Positions 1-6,725 are shown, counted from the stretch's first letter. The stretch is DNA of 7,098 nt from Octadecabacter sp. (GCA_003533975.1 DQCL01000225.1:1964-9061), one strand, 5' to 3'. Numbers and translations are program-made. Notes: generated by a model not told the origin, from the sequence alone.

Positions 1-191
1 AGGGCTTCGACACGTGCATTAAATGCGTTGGCGTCCGGCAGGTTGAGGAATAATAATAAAGCCGCCGAGAGCAAGATGACCACGATGGCTGCAATTCCGC
101 CGATGACAATTCGATTGCCCGTCTGACGTGCTTCAATAGCGGAGGTAGTATTCGCCTGCACTGTTCTGTCTCTCCTCAAGTCCGGCGTCAT
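1..191 (-). CDS. N-terminus of a single-pass membrane-anchored protein, cut by the window edge
   Basis: About 63 codons of the N-terminus are visible and the gene runs off base 1. After a short polar segment (about residues 1-26, with several Arg) comes one strongly hydrophobic helix (about residues 28-49, VIGGIAAIVVILLSAALLLF) and then LNLPDANAFNARVEA, where the visible part ends. The Arg-rich N-terminus before the helix suggests an N-in membrane anchor with the bulk of the protein in the periplasm. I chose ATG at 191 because AAGG lies 8 nt upstream and an in-frame TAA lies just before it. A GTG at 161, preceded by GGAG about 10 nt away, is a real alternative and would shorten the protein by ten residues. 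The start overlaps the 3' end of the upstream 93-residue gene in another frame, so the two are probably translationally coupled in one transcript. I do not recognise the family from this fragment. Confidence 0.6.
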   Translation of the reverse strand, partial: MTPDLRRDRTVQANTTSAIEARQTGNRIVIGGIAAIVVILLSAALLLFLNLPDANAFNARVEA

Positions 192-414
192 CAAAGACAC
201 CTTCAATACTTAACAACTGCCAATCATCAGCAGCAAGGCGTGGGGTCAGTTCGGCAAGTGCGCCTTGTGGCGAACAAGCGCCCATGACCTCTGCGACACC
301 GTAGTGCAGCCGGAGGGGATCGTCACGCTTGGCTTTGTAGTCAGCATAACAGGCGGCCTGCGCCGATGCTGATACCGCCATAAGTGCGAGTGTAAGGAGA
401 GTTGTGCGTTTCAT
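133..414 (-). CDS. Small secreted protein of unknown function (93 aa)
   Basis: The protein starts with a clear Sec signal peptide: MKR, a hydrophobic stretch (about residues 5-14), then SASAQA with probable cleavage before A21. There is no lipobox (the residue at -3 to Cys22 is Gln), so it is most likely a soluble periplasmic or exported protein. The mature part is about 72 residues with two cysteines (C22 and C47) that could form a disulfide, the segment CYADYKAKRDDPLRLHYGVAEV, and an acidic C-terminal half ending in GEYYLRY. It resembles small hypothetical proteins I associate with Rhodobacterales, but no function is known to me. No strong Shine-Dalgarno sequence precedes the ATG at 414. 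Its 3' end overlaps the start of the next minus-strand gene, which suggests an operon. It is transcribed divergently from the gene at 580 across a 165-bp control region. Confidence 0.75.
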   Translation of the reverse strand: MKRTTLLTLALMAVSASAQAACYADYKAKRDDPLRLHYGVAEVMGACSPQGALAELTPRLAADDWQLLSIEGVFDDAGLEERQNSAGEYYLRY

Positions 415-579
415 GCCGTGAACATGCCGTGTGGCGTCTTGTTATTCAATATCCGCCTGGGAAGCGGCGGGCGAAATGCGATAACGATGCCTCGTTATTG
501 AGAGACATTCGACCCATCCCGCATTGTTGGTTCATCCCAAGTCGTCACATCGGACGGCGAAACCCGAAAGGACCACACA
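415..579. promoter_or_regulatory. Divergent intergenic control region
   Basis: These 165 bp separate two divergently transcribed genes for small secreted proteins and must hold promoters for both. The clearest structure is the palindrome at 479-500. I could not find a -35/-10 pair good enough to call on either strand. A Shine-Dalgarno-like AAAGGA sits just before the gene at 580. An ORF of 86 codons that spans this region (402-662, plus strand) has no support and overlaps both real genes. Confidence 0.5.
479..500. repeat. Inverted repeat, candidate operator or leader hairpin
   Basis: ATAACGA (481-487) and TCGTTAT (492-498) are perfect 7-bp arms around the 4-nt spacer TGCC. One G-T pair and one C-G pair extend the stem outward to 479-500. 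It lies about 80 bp upstream of the start at 580 and about 65 bp upstream of the divergent start at 414. This placement suits an operator for a dimeric regulator; in RNA it could also fold as a hairpin. No T-tract follows, so it is not an intrinsic terminator. Confidence 0.45.
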
Positions 580-1020
580 ATGTTTGTTCGCTCACTCAAA
601 ACGACCTTCACTGCAGGACTACTGGCCACGACTTTGGCGTTAACTGCCGTCACTCCAAATAGCGCAGCCGCGCGGATGTCGGATGAAGAAATCGCAGGGT
701 TGCTCGGATTACTGGCTTTCGGGGCCATCATTCATAACCGCCGCAATAATGATGTTACCCCCACACCGGCGCCGCAACCGCAGCCGAGCGTGAATCGTGG
801 CTGGCGTGTGTTGCCTGTAGATTGCGTTCGCAACGTGACGCGCAGAAACGGCAACACGATCCGCATGTTTGGCCAACGGTGCCTAAACAATAATTATAAC
901 CACCCGAACCGTTTGCCAGAAGCGTGCCATGTACGGGTTCGCAATGAAAACGGCCAGCGCCGTCAAGGGTACCGTGTACGCTGTATGCGCGACCACGGGT
1001 TCCGCACCAACCGTCGCTAA
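580..1020 (+). CDS. Secreted basic protein with four cysteines, unknown function (146 aa)
   Basis: The N-terminus (residues 1-31) is a Sec signal peptide: MFVRSLK, a hydrophobic core, and PNSAAA at the probable cleavage site. A second hydrophobic stretch follows in the mature protein (about residues 38-51, IAGLLGLLAFGAII), then a low-complexity linker rich in Pro, Thr and Gln (about 59-70). The C-terminal domain (about 73-146) is strongly basic and has four cysteines, C82, C101, C116 and C135, which would allow two disulfides, set in WRVLPVDC, MFGQRC, LPEACHVRV and YRVRCM. The pattern resembles a Rhodobacterales hypothetical family, with the Cys-rich tail as its core; its function is unknown to me. 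The second hydrophobic segment may hold the protein at the membrane. AAAGGA about 9 nt before the ATG supports the start. The gene stands alone and ends in a double hairpin with a strong terminator. Confidence 0.85.
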   Translation: MFVRSLKTTFTAGLLATTLALTAVTPNSAAARMSDEEIAGLLGLLAFGAIIHNRRNNDVTPTPAPQPQPSVNRGWRVLPVDCVRNVTRRNGNTIRMFGQRCLNNNYNHPNRLPEACHVRVRNENGQRRQGYRVRCMRDHGFRTNRR

Positions 1021-1036
1021 GGATGGAGCGGATATC

Positions 1037-1061
1037 GGGTAGCCGCCCCCAGCGGTTACCC
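1037..1061 (+). repeat. Hairpin downstream of the 580-1020 gene, without T-tract
   Basis: GGGTAGCCGC (1037-1046) pairs with GCGGTTACCC (1052-1061), ten pairs including one G-U, with a 5-nt loop. It begins 17 nt after the stop codon and ends 5 nt before the intrinsic terminator. No T-run follows it. It may stabilise the mRNA 3' end, or be a second element of the terminator. Confidence 0.55.
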
Positions 1062-1065
1062 AATT

Positions 1066-1104
1066 AGAGGCAGGGGGGAGGACATGGCCCCCTGCCTCTT
1101 TTTT
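1066..1104 (+). terminator. Rho-independent terminator after the 146-aa gene
   Basis: AGAGGCAGGGGG (1066-1077) and CCCCCTGCCTCT (1088-1099) form a perfect 12-bp GC-rich stem with a 10-nt loop. The run of six T at 1099-1104 follows at once. The T-run is on the plus strand only, so it ends transcription coming from the 580-1020 gene. Confidence 0.93.
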
Positions 1105-1228
1105 ATGCTGATCAGGAACGGCCTTTGCAGCCAGTGCATGACGGGATTGCGGGGGAAGTCTCTACTCAGATGGGTCATAATGACTTACCTATAAGGGCAA
1201 GGAACGATTGATCTGAAAAGGACAAACC
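1105..1228 (+). promoter_or_regulatory. Probable promoter region for the small ORF and rnhB
   Basis: The strong terminator just upstream means that the small ORF and rnhB need their own promoter here. TATAAG at 1190-1195 and CATAAT at 1176-1181 are possible -10 elements, but neither has a good -35 at 16-18 bp. GTCATAATGAC (1174-1184) is a perfect palindrome of two 5-bp arms around one A and overlaps the CATAAT. The promoter assignment rests on position rather than on consensus. Confidence 0.35.
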
Positions 1229-1387
1229 ATGATACAAGACCGTTTGACCGCGAAGTTTTTGACTGCACAACGTATCAAAAAGAAGGATGCGAAACCGCAC
1301 AAGAGTGTGAGCACGAAGCGAAAGGTCGCTCCGGCAACAGACCTGTACACGCGTGGTCGCAGCCTAATTGGTACTTTCTGGCTCTGA
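1229..1387 (+). CDS. Small basic protein of unknown function upstream of rnhB (52 aa)
   Basis: An ATG at 1229 opens 52 codons ending at TGA 1385-1387. AAAAGG lies about 7 nt upstream, one of the best ribosome-binding sites in the window. The product is soluble-looking and very basic: 13 Lys/Arg against 3 Asp, with clusters at RIKKKDAK (residues 15-22) and TKRK (29-32), and a more hydrophobic tail, SLIGTFWL. There is no signal peptide or cysteine. It lies in a stretch otherwise without a gene, between a strong terminator and rnhB, and ends 38 bp before the rnhB start, so the two could share a transcript. The charge would suit nucleic-acid or ribosome binding, but that is a guess. I do not recognise a family. 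The ORF could be spurious, since it is short and support is limited to the ribosome-binding site, the codons and its position. Confidence 0.5.
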   Translation: MIQDRLTAKFLTAQRIKKKDAKPHKSVSTKRKVAPATDLYTRGRSLIGTFWL

Positions 1388-1405
1388 GCCTTGAAGCTTC
1401 TGCTT

Positions 1406-1418
1406 GTGTTTGAAACAC
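1406..1418. repeat. Short palindrome just before rnhB
   Basis: GTGTTT and AAACAC are perfect 6-bp arms around a single G, ending 7 nt before the rnhB ATG. It lies where a bound protein or a small hairpin could affect rnhB translation or transcription. At this size a chance origin is quite possible. Confidence 0.3.
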
Positions 1419-1425
1419 GGGCAGG

Positions 1426-2046
1426 ATGAACACATCAGAAACAACCGGCCCTGACTTCACCTTTGAACAGAACCTGATCACCCGCGGTGCATTGCGCATT
1501 GCGGGTGTTGATGAAGTGGGGCGTGGCCCATTGGCCGGGCCCGTCACCGCCGCTGCTGTGATCCTTGATCCAGCAAACATTCCTGACGGATTGAATGACA
1601 GTAAAAAGCTAACTGCCAAACGCCGCGAGGCGCTTGAACCGCTGATCTTTGCAAGCGCGCAGGTATCTATTGCCCATGCAACCGTCGAAGAAATCGACGA
1701 AATCAATATTTTGCGCGCCAGCCATCTGGCGATGGAGCGGGCCGTTGCCGGATTAGGAACCGTGGACCACGCCCTGATTGACGGCAATATGATCCCGCGC
1801 GGGCTGACAGTTCCGGCAACGACAATCATCAAAGGGGACGGTCGTTCTATGTCCATCGCGGCGGCCTCAATTGTGGCCAAAATATGTCGCGATCGGATCA
1901 TGGTGGATTTAGCGCAACAGTACCCCGGGTACGGATGGGCGACGAACGCCGGATACGGGTCTAAAAGCCACATATCTGCACTTCAAAATTTGGGGGTTAC
2001 CCCACACCATAGACGATCATTCAAACCCGTCCACAATATGTTGTGA
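1426..2046 (+). CDS. rnhB: Ribonuclease HII
   Basis: RNase HII cuts the RNA strand of RNA/DNA hybrids and incises 5' of single ribonucleotides embedded in DNA, starting ribonucleotide excision repair in the cytoplasm. The 206-residue length fits the family (E. coli has 198). The signature GVDEVGRGPLAGPV (residues 27-40) carries the metal ligands D29 and E30 and the GRG motif (32-34) that reads the RNA-DNA junction. NDSKKL is at 58-63. The other two acidic catalytic residues are D119 (LIDGN) and D138 (IKGD). AAASIVAK, CRD and the C-terminal HHRRSF, all typical of the family, are present, so the enzyme looks intact. The ATG at 1426 has only a weak, very close purine stretch (GGGCAGG), so translation may depend on coupling to the small ORF ending 38 bp upstream. 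The order rnhB then ccrM is one I associate with this bacterial order. Confidence 0.97.
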   Translation: MNTSETTGPDFTFEQNLITRGALRIAGVDEVGRGPLAGPVTAAAVILDPANIPDGLNDSKKLTAKRREALEPLIFASAQVSIAHATVEEIDEINILRASHLAMERAVAGLGTVDHALIDGNMIPRGLTVPATTIIKGDGRSMSIAAASIVAKICRDRIMVDLAQQYPGYGWATNAGYGSKSHISALQNLGVTPHHRRSFKPVHNML

Positions 2047-3281
<1,235 letters not shown>

Positions 3282-3309
3282 ACCAACACAGATTCAAAGT
3301 TTACCGCCT

Positions 3310-3336
3310 GTGCCTGCGGCCCAATAGCCGTGGCAC
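3310..3336 (+). repeat. Hairpin between ccrM and its terminator
   Basis: GTGCC (3310-3314) pairs with GGCAC (3332-3336), and inside it GCGGC (3316-3320) pairs with GCCGT (3327-3331) including one G-U, leaving the 6-nt loop CCAATA and a bulged T at 3315. No T-tract follows. It sits 8 nt before the intrinsic terminator, the same order of elements as after the 580-1020 gene. Confidence 0.5.
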
Positions 3337-3343
3337 CACTTAT

Positions 3344-3378
3344 CCCCCGTCGGTCCCAAGACCTGACGGGGGTTTTTT
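3344..3378 (+). terminator. Rho-independent terminator after ccrM
   Basis: CCCCCGTC (3344-3351) pairs with GACGGGGG (3365-3372). Inside, GGTC (3352-3355) pairs with GACC (3360-3363) around a CCAA loop, with one bulged T. This makes a stem of 12 pairs followed directly by six T (3373-3378). It should end ccrM transcription and separate it from galE. Confidence 0.93.
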
Positions 3379-3394
3379 CTATTCCAGTTCCCCC

Positions 3395-3423
3395 GTGACG
3401 TTCCCCGATTTCCGCGCCATAAG
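3395..3423 (+). promoter_or_regulatory. Candidate sigma-70-type promoter for galE
   Basis: GTGACG (3395-3400) and CATAAG (3418-3423) each match four of six consensus bases and are exactly 17 bp apart. Transcription would begin near 3430, leaving a leader of about 17 nt that still contains the GAGGG ribosome-binding site (3437-3441). The strong terminator just upstream makes a separate galE promoter necessary. Confidence 0.4.
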
Positions 3424-3446
3424 GGGCCAAGTTTACGAGGGTCAAA

Positions 3447-4451
3447 ATGGCGAAAATTCTTCTGACAGGCGGCGCGGGTTACATAGGGTCGCACACATAT
3501 CTGGCGCTTGTTGAGGCTGGCTTTGAGGTGGTGATCCTCGACAATTTTTCCAATGCAAAACCGGATGTTCCAAACCGCTTGCACGACATTGCGGGTGGAC
3601 CTGTCCATGTGGTTGAAGGTGATGTTTTAGATCGCGTTACGCTTGATACGTTGTTCGCCGATCATAAGATTGACGGGGTTGTGCATTTCGCCGCGCTGAA
3701 AGCCGTTGGTGAAAGCGTACAAAAGCCGCTGGAGTACATGAATACGAATGTTGGCGGATTGCTAAACCTGCTGGCTGCGATGGACCGTGCCGATGTGCGG
3801 CGTATTGTGTTCTCGTCCTCTGCGACGGTTTATGGCGACACAGATGTACAACCGATCCCTGAGGATCATGCACGGGCTTACACGTCTCCCTATGCTTTCA
3901 CCAAGATCGCGGGTGAGCAAATTCTTGAGCAGTTAACGGACGATTGGGCCGTTGGCATCTTGCGTTACTTCAACCCGGTGGGCGCACATAAGTCCGCGAT
4001 TATTGGCGAAGATCCTGAAGACATACCGAATAATTTGGTTCCCTACATGGCCAAGGTCGCGACGGGTGAATTGGCAGAGTTAAACGTGTTTGGCGACGAT
4101 TATGACACCCCAGACGGCACCGGCGTGCGTGACTATATCCACGTTGAAGACTTGGCGGAAGGGCACGTGTTATCCTTAACGTCGCTTATCGAAACGGGCG
4201 AGAGCCACACAGTTAACCTTGGAACCGGCGAAGGATCGTCTGTTCTCGATGTTATCAAGGCCTACTCGGACGCCTGTGGGCACGAACTTGCGTATAAGTT
4301 TACACCGCGGCGTGACGGAGATGTTGCGGCTCTGACGGCGCGCCCAGAGAAGGCGAAAATGATGCTCGGGTTTGAAGCAAAGCGCACGCTTGCGGACATG
4401 TGCACGTCCAGTTGGGCGTGGGTGAGCGGCCAGCGCCGAAACTCGCGCTAG
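3447..4451 (+). CDS. galE: UDP-glucose 4-epimerase
   Basis: GalE interconverts UDP-glucose and UDP-galactose with tightly bound NAD, feeding lipopolysaccharide and exopolysaccharide synthesis and galactose use. It is an extended short-chain dehydrogenase with an N-terminal Rossmann fold: TGGAGYIGS (residues 7-15) binds NAD, DNFSNA (about 32-37) follows the second strand, and HFAALKAVGES is typical of GalE. The catalytic residues are present: S125 in SSSATVYGD, Y149 and K153 in SPYAFTK. RYFNPVGAH, DGTGVRDYIHVEDLAEGH, NLGTGEGSSVLDVI and RRDGD mark the substrate-binding C-terminal half. GAGGG 5 nt before the ATG supports the start. The 334-residue length is near normal (E. coli 338), but the end departs from the family: after WAWV the usual NPxGY tail is replaced by SGQRRNSR. 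The stop lies one base from the stop of the convergent gene. Confidence 0.96.
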   Translation: MAKILLTGGAGYIGSHTYLALVEAGFEVVILDNFSNAKPDVPNRLHDIAGGPVHVVEGDVLDRVTLDTLFADHKIDGVVHFAALKAVGESVQKPLEYMNTNVGGLLNLLAAMDRADVRRIVFSSSATVYGDTDVQPIPEDHARAYTSPYAFTKIAGEQILEQLTDDWAVGILRYFNPVGAHKSAIIGEDPEDIPNNLVPYMAKVATGELAELNVFGDDYDTPDGTGVRDYIHVEDLAEGHVLSLTSLIETGESHTVNLGTGEGSSVLDVIKAYSDACGHELAYKFTPRRDGDVAALTARPEKAKMMLGFEAKRTLADMCTSSWAWVSGQRRNSR

Positions 4452-4460
4452 GCTAGCGCG
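4444..4460. repeat. Palindrome holding both stop codons of the convergent genes galE and alkB
   Basis: CGCGCTAG (4444-4451) and CTAGCGCG (4453-4460) are perfect 8-bp inverted arms around one G at 4452. The left arm ends with the TAG of galE; the right arm, read on the minus strand, ends with the TAG of the alkB-like gene. RNA from either strand would form a 6-bp GC-rich stem with loop AGGCT or its complement. There is no T-tract on either side, so termination by the intrinsic route is not assured. Confidence 0.7.
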
Positions 4461-5601
4461 GCATTGGGTTCGTCGCGTTCTTGTAGGGTGCCCAGTCTTC
4501 GATTTCCGGATAATACTTTTTGCGCCAAGCACGCACGCGCGGGTTCATGATTTTATGCCAGACTGGTGGAACCATCGCCGCCATAGTCATGATCGGATAG
4601 CCATACGGAAGCTGAGGCGCGTCTTCCTCATCGTAGGTTTGAAGCAATGGAAACCGGCGATCAGGTTTATAGTGATGGTCGGAATGGCGTTGCAGGTTAA
4701 TGAGCAACCAGTTGGACGCGAGCTGTGATGCGTTCCAAGAATGGCGCGGCAGGACGTGTTCATATTTGCCGTTCCCAAGGTGCTTGCGCGTCAGGCCGTA
4801 GTGCTCAACGTAGTTCACGATTTCAAGCTGCCACATAGAGATGAAGGCTTGGGAAGCGAACAGGGCTAACCCGATCCAGCCGCCAATCCAGATTGCAATT
4901 GCGATCATTACAATCTGCAATGCTGCATAGCGCCAGAATGGGTTGGATCGGTGATGCCACGGAAGGTTCTTACGGGCGAGCATCGCGGCTTCTGCCTTGA
5001 ACGCTGATACGGGCTGTTGATGAAGGACGCGGACAAAATACTTGTGGAACCCTTCGTTATAGCGGGCCGTGACAGGATCGCGCGGTGTGCCGACATATCG
5101 ATGATGCACCAAAAGATGCTCGCTGCGGAAATGAGAATAAAGTGACATTGAAAGCAGAATGTCTGCCAACCAACGCTCAAACTTTGGCTTCTGATGGGCA
5201 AGTTCGTGGGCGTAGACGATGCCGATTGTGCCAGACATCACGCCAAGCCCAAAGGCGAGGCCGATCAATTCCCAGACGTTCAAATGCCCTGAACTGGTTA
5301 CATACCAGATGATGCCAAAGAGGGTCACAAACTGCAGTGGTGCCCAAATGATGGTGACGAGGCGATACCAAAACAGCTCTCCCTCGGATGTTTCAAGATC
5401 GGCGTTGGCGTCATAGGTGCCTGCAATCGCGTCGATTGCGGTGAACAAATACCACGTCATGAGTGGCATCAGGAAAACCGTCCAACCGCCGTAAACTGCC
5501 TCGATCCACGCGATAGGGACAAGGCCGACGGAACACCAGAATGGGGCCGCCCGCGTGATACGGGCCATGTTAGACGGTGAGACGATTGGGAAAGATGTCA
5601 T
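4453..5601 (-). CDS. alkB: AlkB-like membrane di-iron monooxygenase (alkane 1-monooxygenase family)
   Basis: Enzymes of this family hydroxylate the terminal carbon of alkanes or related hydrophobic substrates in the inner membrane, using a di-iron centre held by histidines and electrons from rubredoxin. The histidine motifs are in order: HELAHQ (132-137), EHLLVHH (161-167), NYVEHYGL (263-270, the AlkB 'HYG' motif) and LQRHSDHHY (303-311). Several hydrophobic segments lie in the first 130 residues and another pair near 220-250, as expected for a six-helix membrane protein. I start it at the ATG at 5601 (382 aa), because GGAG lies 6 nt upstream; a TTG at 5622 would add seven residues but lacks such a site. 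Motifs I and II differ from the classic HELxHK and EHxxGHH, so the substrate is uncertain. No rubredoxin gene is nearby. It lies 45 bp downstream of mutY and may be co-transcribed with it. Confidence 0.9.
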   Translation of the reverse strand: MTSFPIVSPSNMARITRAAPFWCSVGLVPIAWIEAVYGGWTVFLMPLMTWYLFTAIDAIAGTYDANADLETSEGELFWYRLVTIIWAPLQFVTLFGIIWYVTSSGHLNVWELIGLAFGLGVMSGTIGIVYAHELAHQKPKFERWLADILLSMSLYSHFRSEHLLVHHRYVGTPRDPVTARYNEGFHKYFVRVLHQQPVSAFKAEAAMLARKNLPWHHRSNPFWRYAALQIVMIAIAIWIGGWIGLALFASQAFISMWQLEIVNYVEHYGLTRKHLGNGKYEHVLPRHSWNASQLASNWLLINLQRHSDHHYKPDRRFPLLQTYDEEDAPQLPYGYPIMTMAAMVPPVWHKIMNPRVRAWRKKYYPEIEDWAPYKNATNPMPR

Positions 5602-5607
5602 GACAAA

Positions 5608-5611
5608 CTCC
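5608..5611 (-). promoter_or_regulatory. Ribosome-binding site fixing the alkB start
   Basis: Read on the minus strand, GGAG (in CCGGAG) is 6 nt before the ATG at 5601. This favours that ATG over the in-frame TTG at 5622, which would place this sequence inside the coding region. Confidence 0.75.
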
Positions 5612-5620
5612 GGTTTGGGC

Positions 5621-5635
5621 AAAGCATAACGCTTT
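5621..5635. repeat. Small hairpin in the mutY-alkB gap
   Basis: AAAGC (5621-5625) and GCTTT (5631-5635) are perfect 5-bp arms with a 5-nt loop. They sit between the mutY stop and the alkB ribosome-binding site. The stem is too short and has no adequate T-tract to act as a terminator, which agrees with read-through from mutY into alkB. Chance origin is possible. Confidence 0.3.
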
Positions 5636-5646
5636 CAAGGAATTGC

Positions 5647-6699
5647 TTAAATATGTCGTAGAGTCGCGGCAGCTAGGGTGTAAGCCTTTTGCATCACGGT
5701 CGGAAGTGCTGTGGTATCGAATGCATCTGCTGGAATGAAATGCCCGCGACTTGGGGCCGCATCAATCGGCAACCAAGCGGTTTGAACCCGCAAGATCAGG
5801 TGGAAATGTGTGAAAGTGTGACGTGCGTGTTCGTTTAACTCAGCCCAATCCGTCGAGTGGGGGGAGGCATCCATAGGGTCATCACCCCATTCGGTTGTTG
5901 GCCACCCAAGCATTCCGCCAAGAAGCCCCTTTTCAGGCCTTGTTTCCAGCAACCATGCCCCATCTGCACGTCGCGCAATATAGGCGATACCCGTGCGTGT
6001 TGGTTTGGGTTTCTTTGGCGTTTTCTTCGGTAATTCCAACTGCGTTCCGGCACCCAGCCCATCGCATTCGGTGCGGATAGGACAAATCCCGCAGGCGGGT
6101 TTTTTCGGTGTGCAAACTGTTGCACCAAGGTCCATTATTGCTTGCGCGTAATCGCCGGGCCGTTTTTTAGATGTGTGGCGCTGGGCGTATTCCATGAACA
6201 CCGGCTTAGCGGCCGGAAGGGGCGTGTGATCATCATACACGCGCGCCATCACGCGTTCGACATTGCCGTCCAGCACTGTTGACGCTTCATCAAAGACAAT
6301 CGCGGAGATCGCGGCGGCAGTATAGGGGCCAATTCCGGGCAACTGTATGAGTTCTTCATAGGAACGTGGGAACACGCCAGCATGTTCTTGAACCACTGCT
6401 CGGGCACATTTCAAAAGGTTACGCGCCCGTGCGTAGTACCCTAGGCCTGCCCATGCCGCCATTACTTCGGCATCCGCTGCCACTGCTAAGTCGGCAACTG
6501 TCGGCCACAGGGTCGTGAACTTTTCGTGGTATGCGCGTACGGCGGCGACGGTTGTCTGTTGAAGCATTACTTCCGACAGCCAAACTGCATAAGGATCAGG
6601 GCGTTTTCCGGCTTTTTTATCAGCAGGCATCACGCGCCACGGCATCACGCGTGCATGGATGTCGTACCAATCCAAAAGAGCGTTCGTAATCTCACGCAA
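5647..6699 (-). CDS. mutY: Adenine DNA glycosylase MutY
   Basis: MutY removes adenine mispaired with 8-oxoguanine, preventing G:C to T:A mutations. The 350-residue length matches E. coli MutY. The N-terminal catalytic domain has PWR (20-22), the catalytic glutamate E43 in SEVMLQQT, the helix-hairpin-helix LPGIGPYTAAAI (120-131) and the catalytic aspartate D144 in LDGNVERV. The 4Fe-4S cluster cysteines C196, C203, C206 and C212 keep the exact C-x6-C-x2-C-x5-C spacing. A C-terminal NUDIX-like domain that reads 8-oxoG follows; its FSH loop appears as F296-T297-H298, and Thr for Ser is conservative. An insertion of about eight residues rich in Lys/Arg/Asp (near 25-35) lies between PWR and the PYAVWLSE strand. 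The start is TTG at 6699, chosen because an in-frame TAA lies two codons upstream and the first in-frame ATG (residue 19) would delete the first helix. alkB follows 45 bp downstream. Confidence 0.96.
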   Translation of the reverse strand: MREITNALLDWYDIHARVMPWRVMPADKKAGKRPDPYAVWLSEVMLQQTTVAAVRAYHEKFTTLWPTVADLAVAADAEVMAAWAGLGYYARARNLLKCARAVVQEHAGVFPRSYEELIQLPGIGPYTAAAISAIVFDEASTVLDGNVERVMARVYDDHTPLPAAKPVFMEYAQRHTSKKRPGDYAQAIMDLGATVCTPKKPACGICPIRTECDGLGAGTQLELPKKTPKKPKPTRTGIAYIARRADGAWLLETRPEKGLLGGMLGWPTTEWGDDPMDASPHSTDWAELNEHARHTFTHFHLILRVQTAWLPIDAAPSRGHFIPADAFDTTALPTVMQKAYTLAAATLRHI

Positions 6700-6708
6700 T
6701 GTTTATGA

Positions 6709-6714
6709 CCCTTT
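6709..6714 (-). promoter_or_regulatory. Ribosome-binding site for the TTG start of mutY
   Basis: AAAGGG on the minus strand lies 9 nt before the TTG at 6699. Together with the in-frame stop just upstream it makes TTG the only start that keeps the whole catalytic domain. Confidence 0.65.
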
Positions 6715-6725
6715 AAGTTTGGTTT

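Noticed and set aside
402..662. Plus-strand ORF (86 codons) across the divergent control region
   Set aside because: It overlaps the starts of two genes with signal peptides, has no ribosome-binding site, and its product looks random.
1275..1973. Long minus-strand ORF (232 codons) opposite rnhB
   Set aside because: It is fully antisense to rnhB, whose motifs are unmistakable, and its own product shows no family features or good ribosome-binding site.
4440..4475. Bidirectional intrinsic terminator between galE and alkB
   Set aside because: The palindrome is perfect and GC-rich, but there is no T-run on either side, so I list it only as an inverted repeat.
4453..5622. TTG start at 5622 for the alkB-like gene
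   Set aside because: It would bury the good GGAG site at 5608-5611 inside the gene; the ATG at 5601 is better placed.
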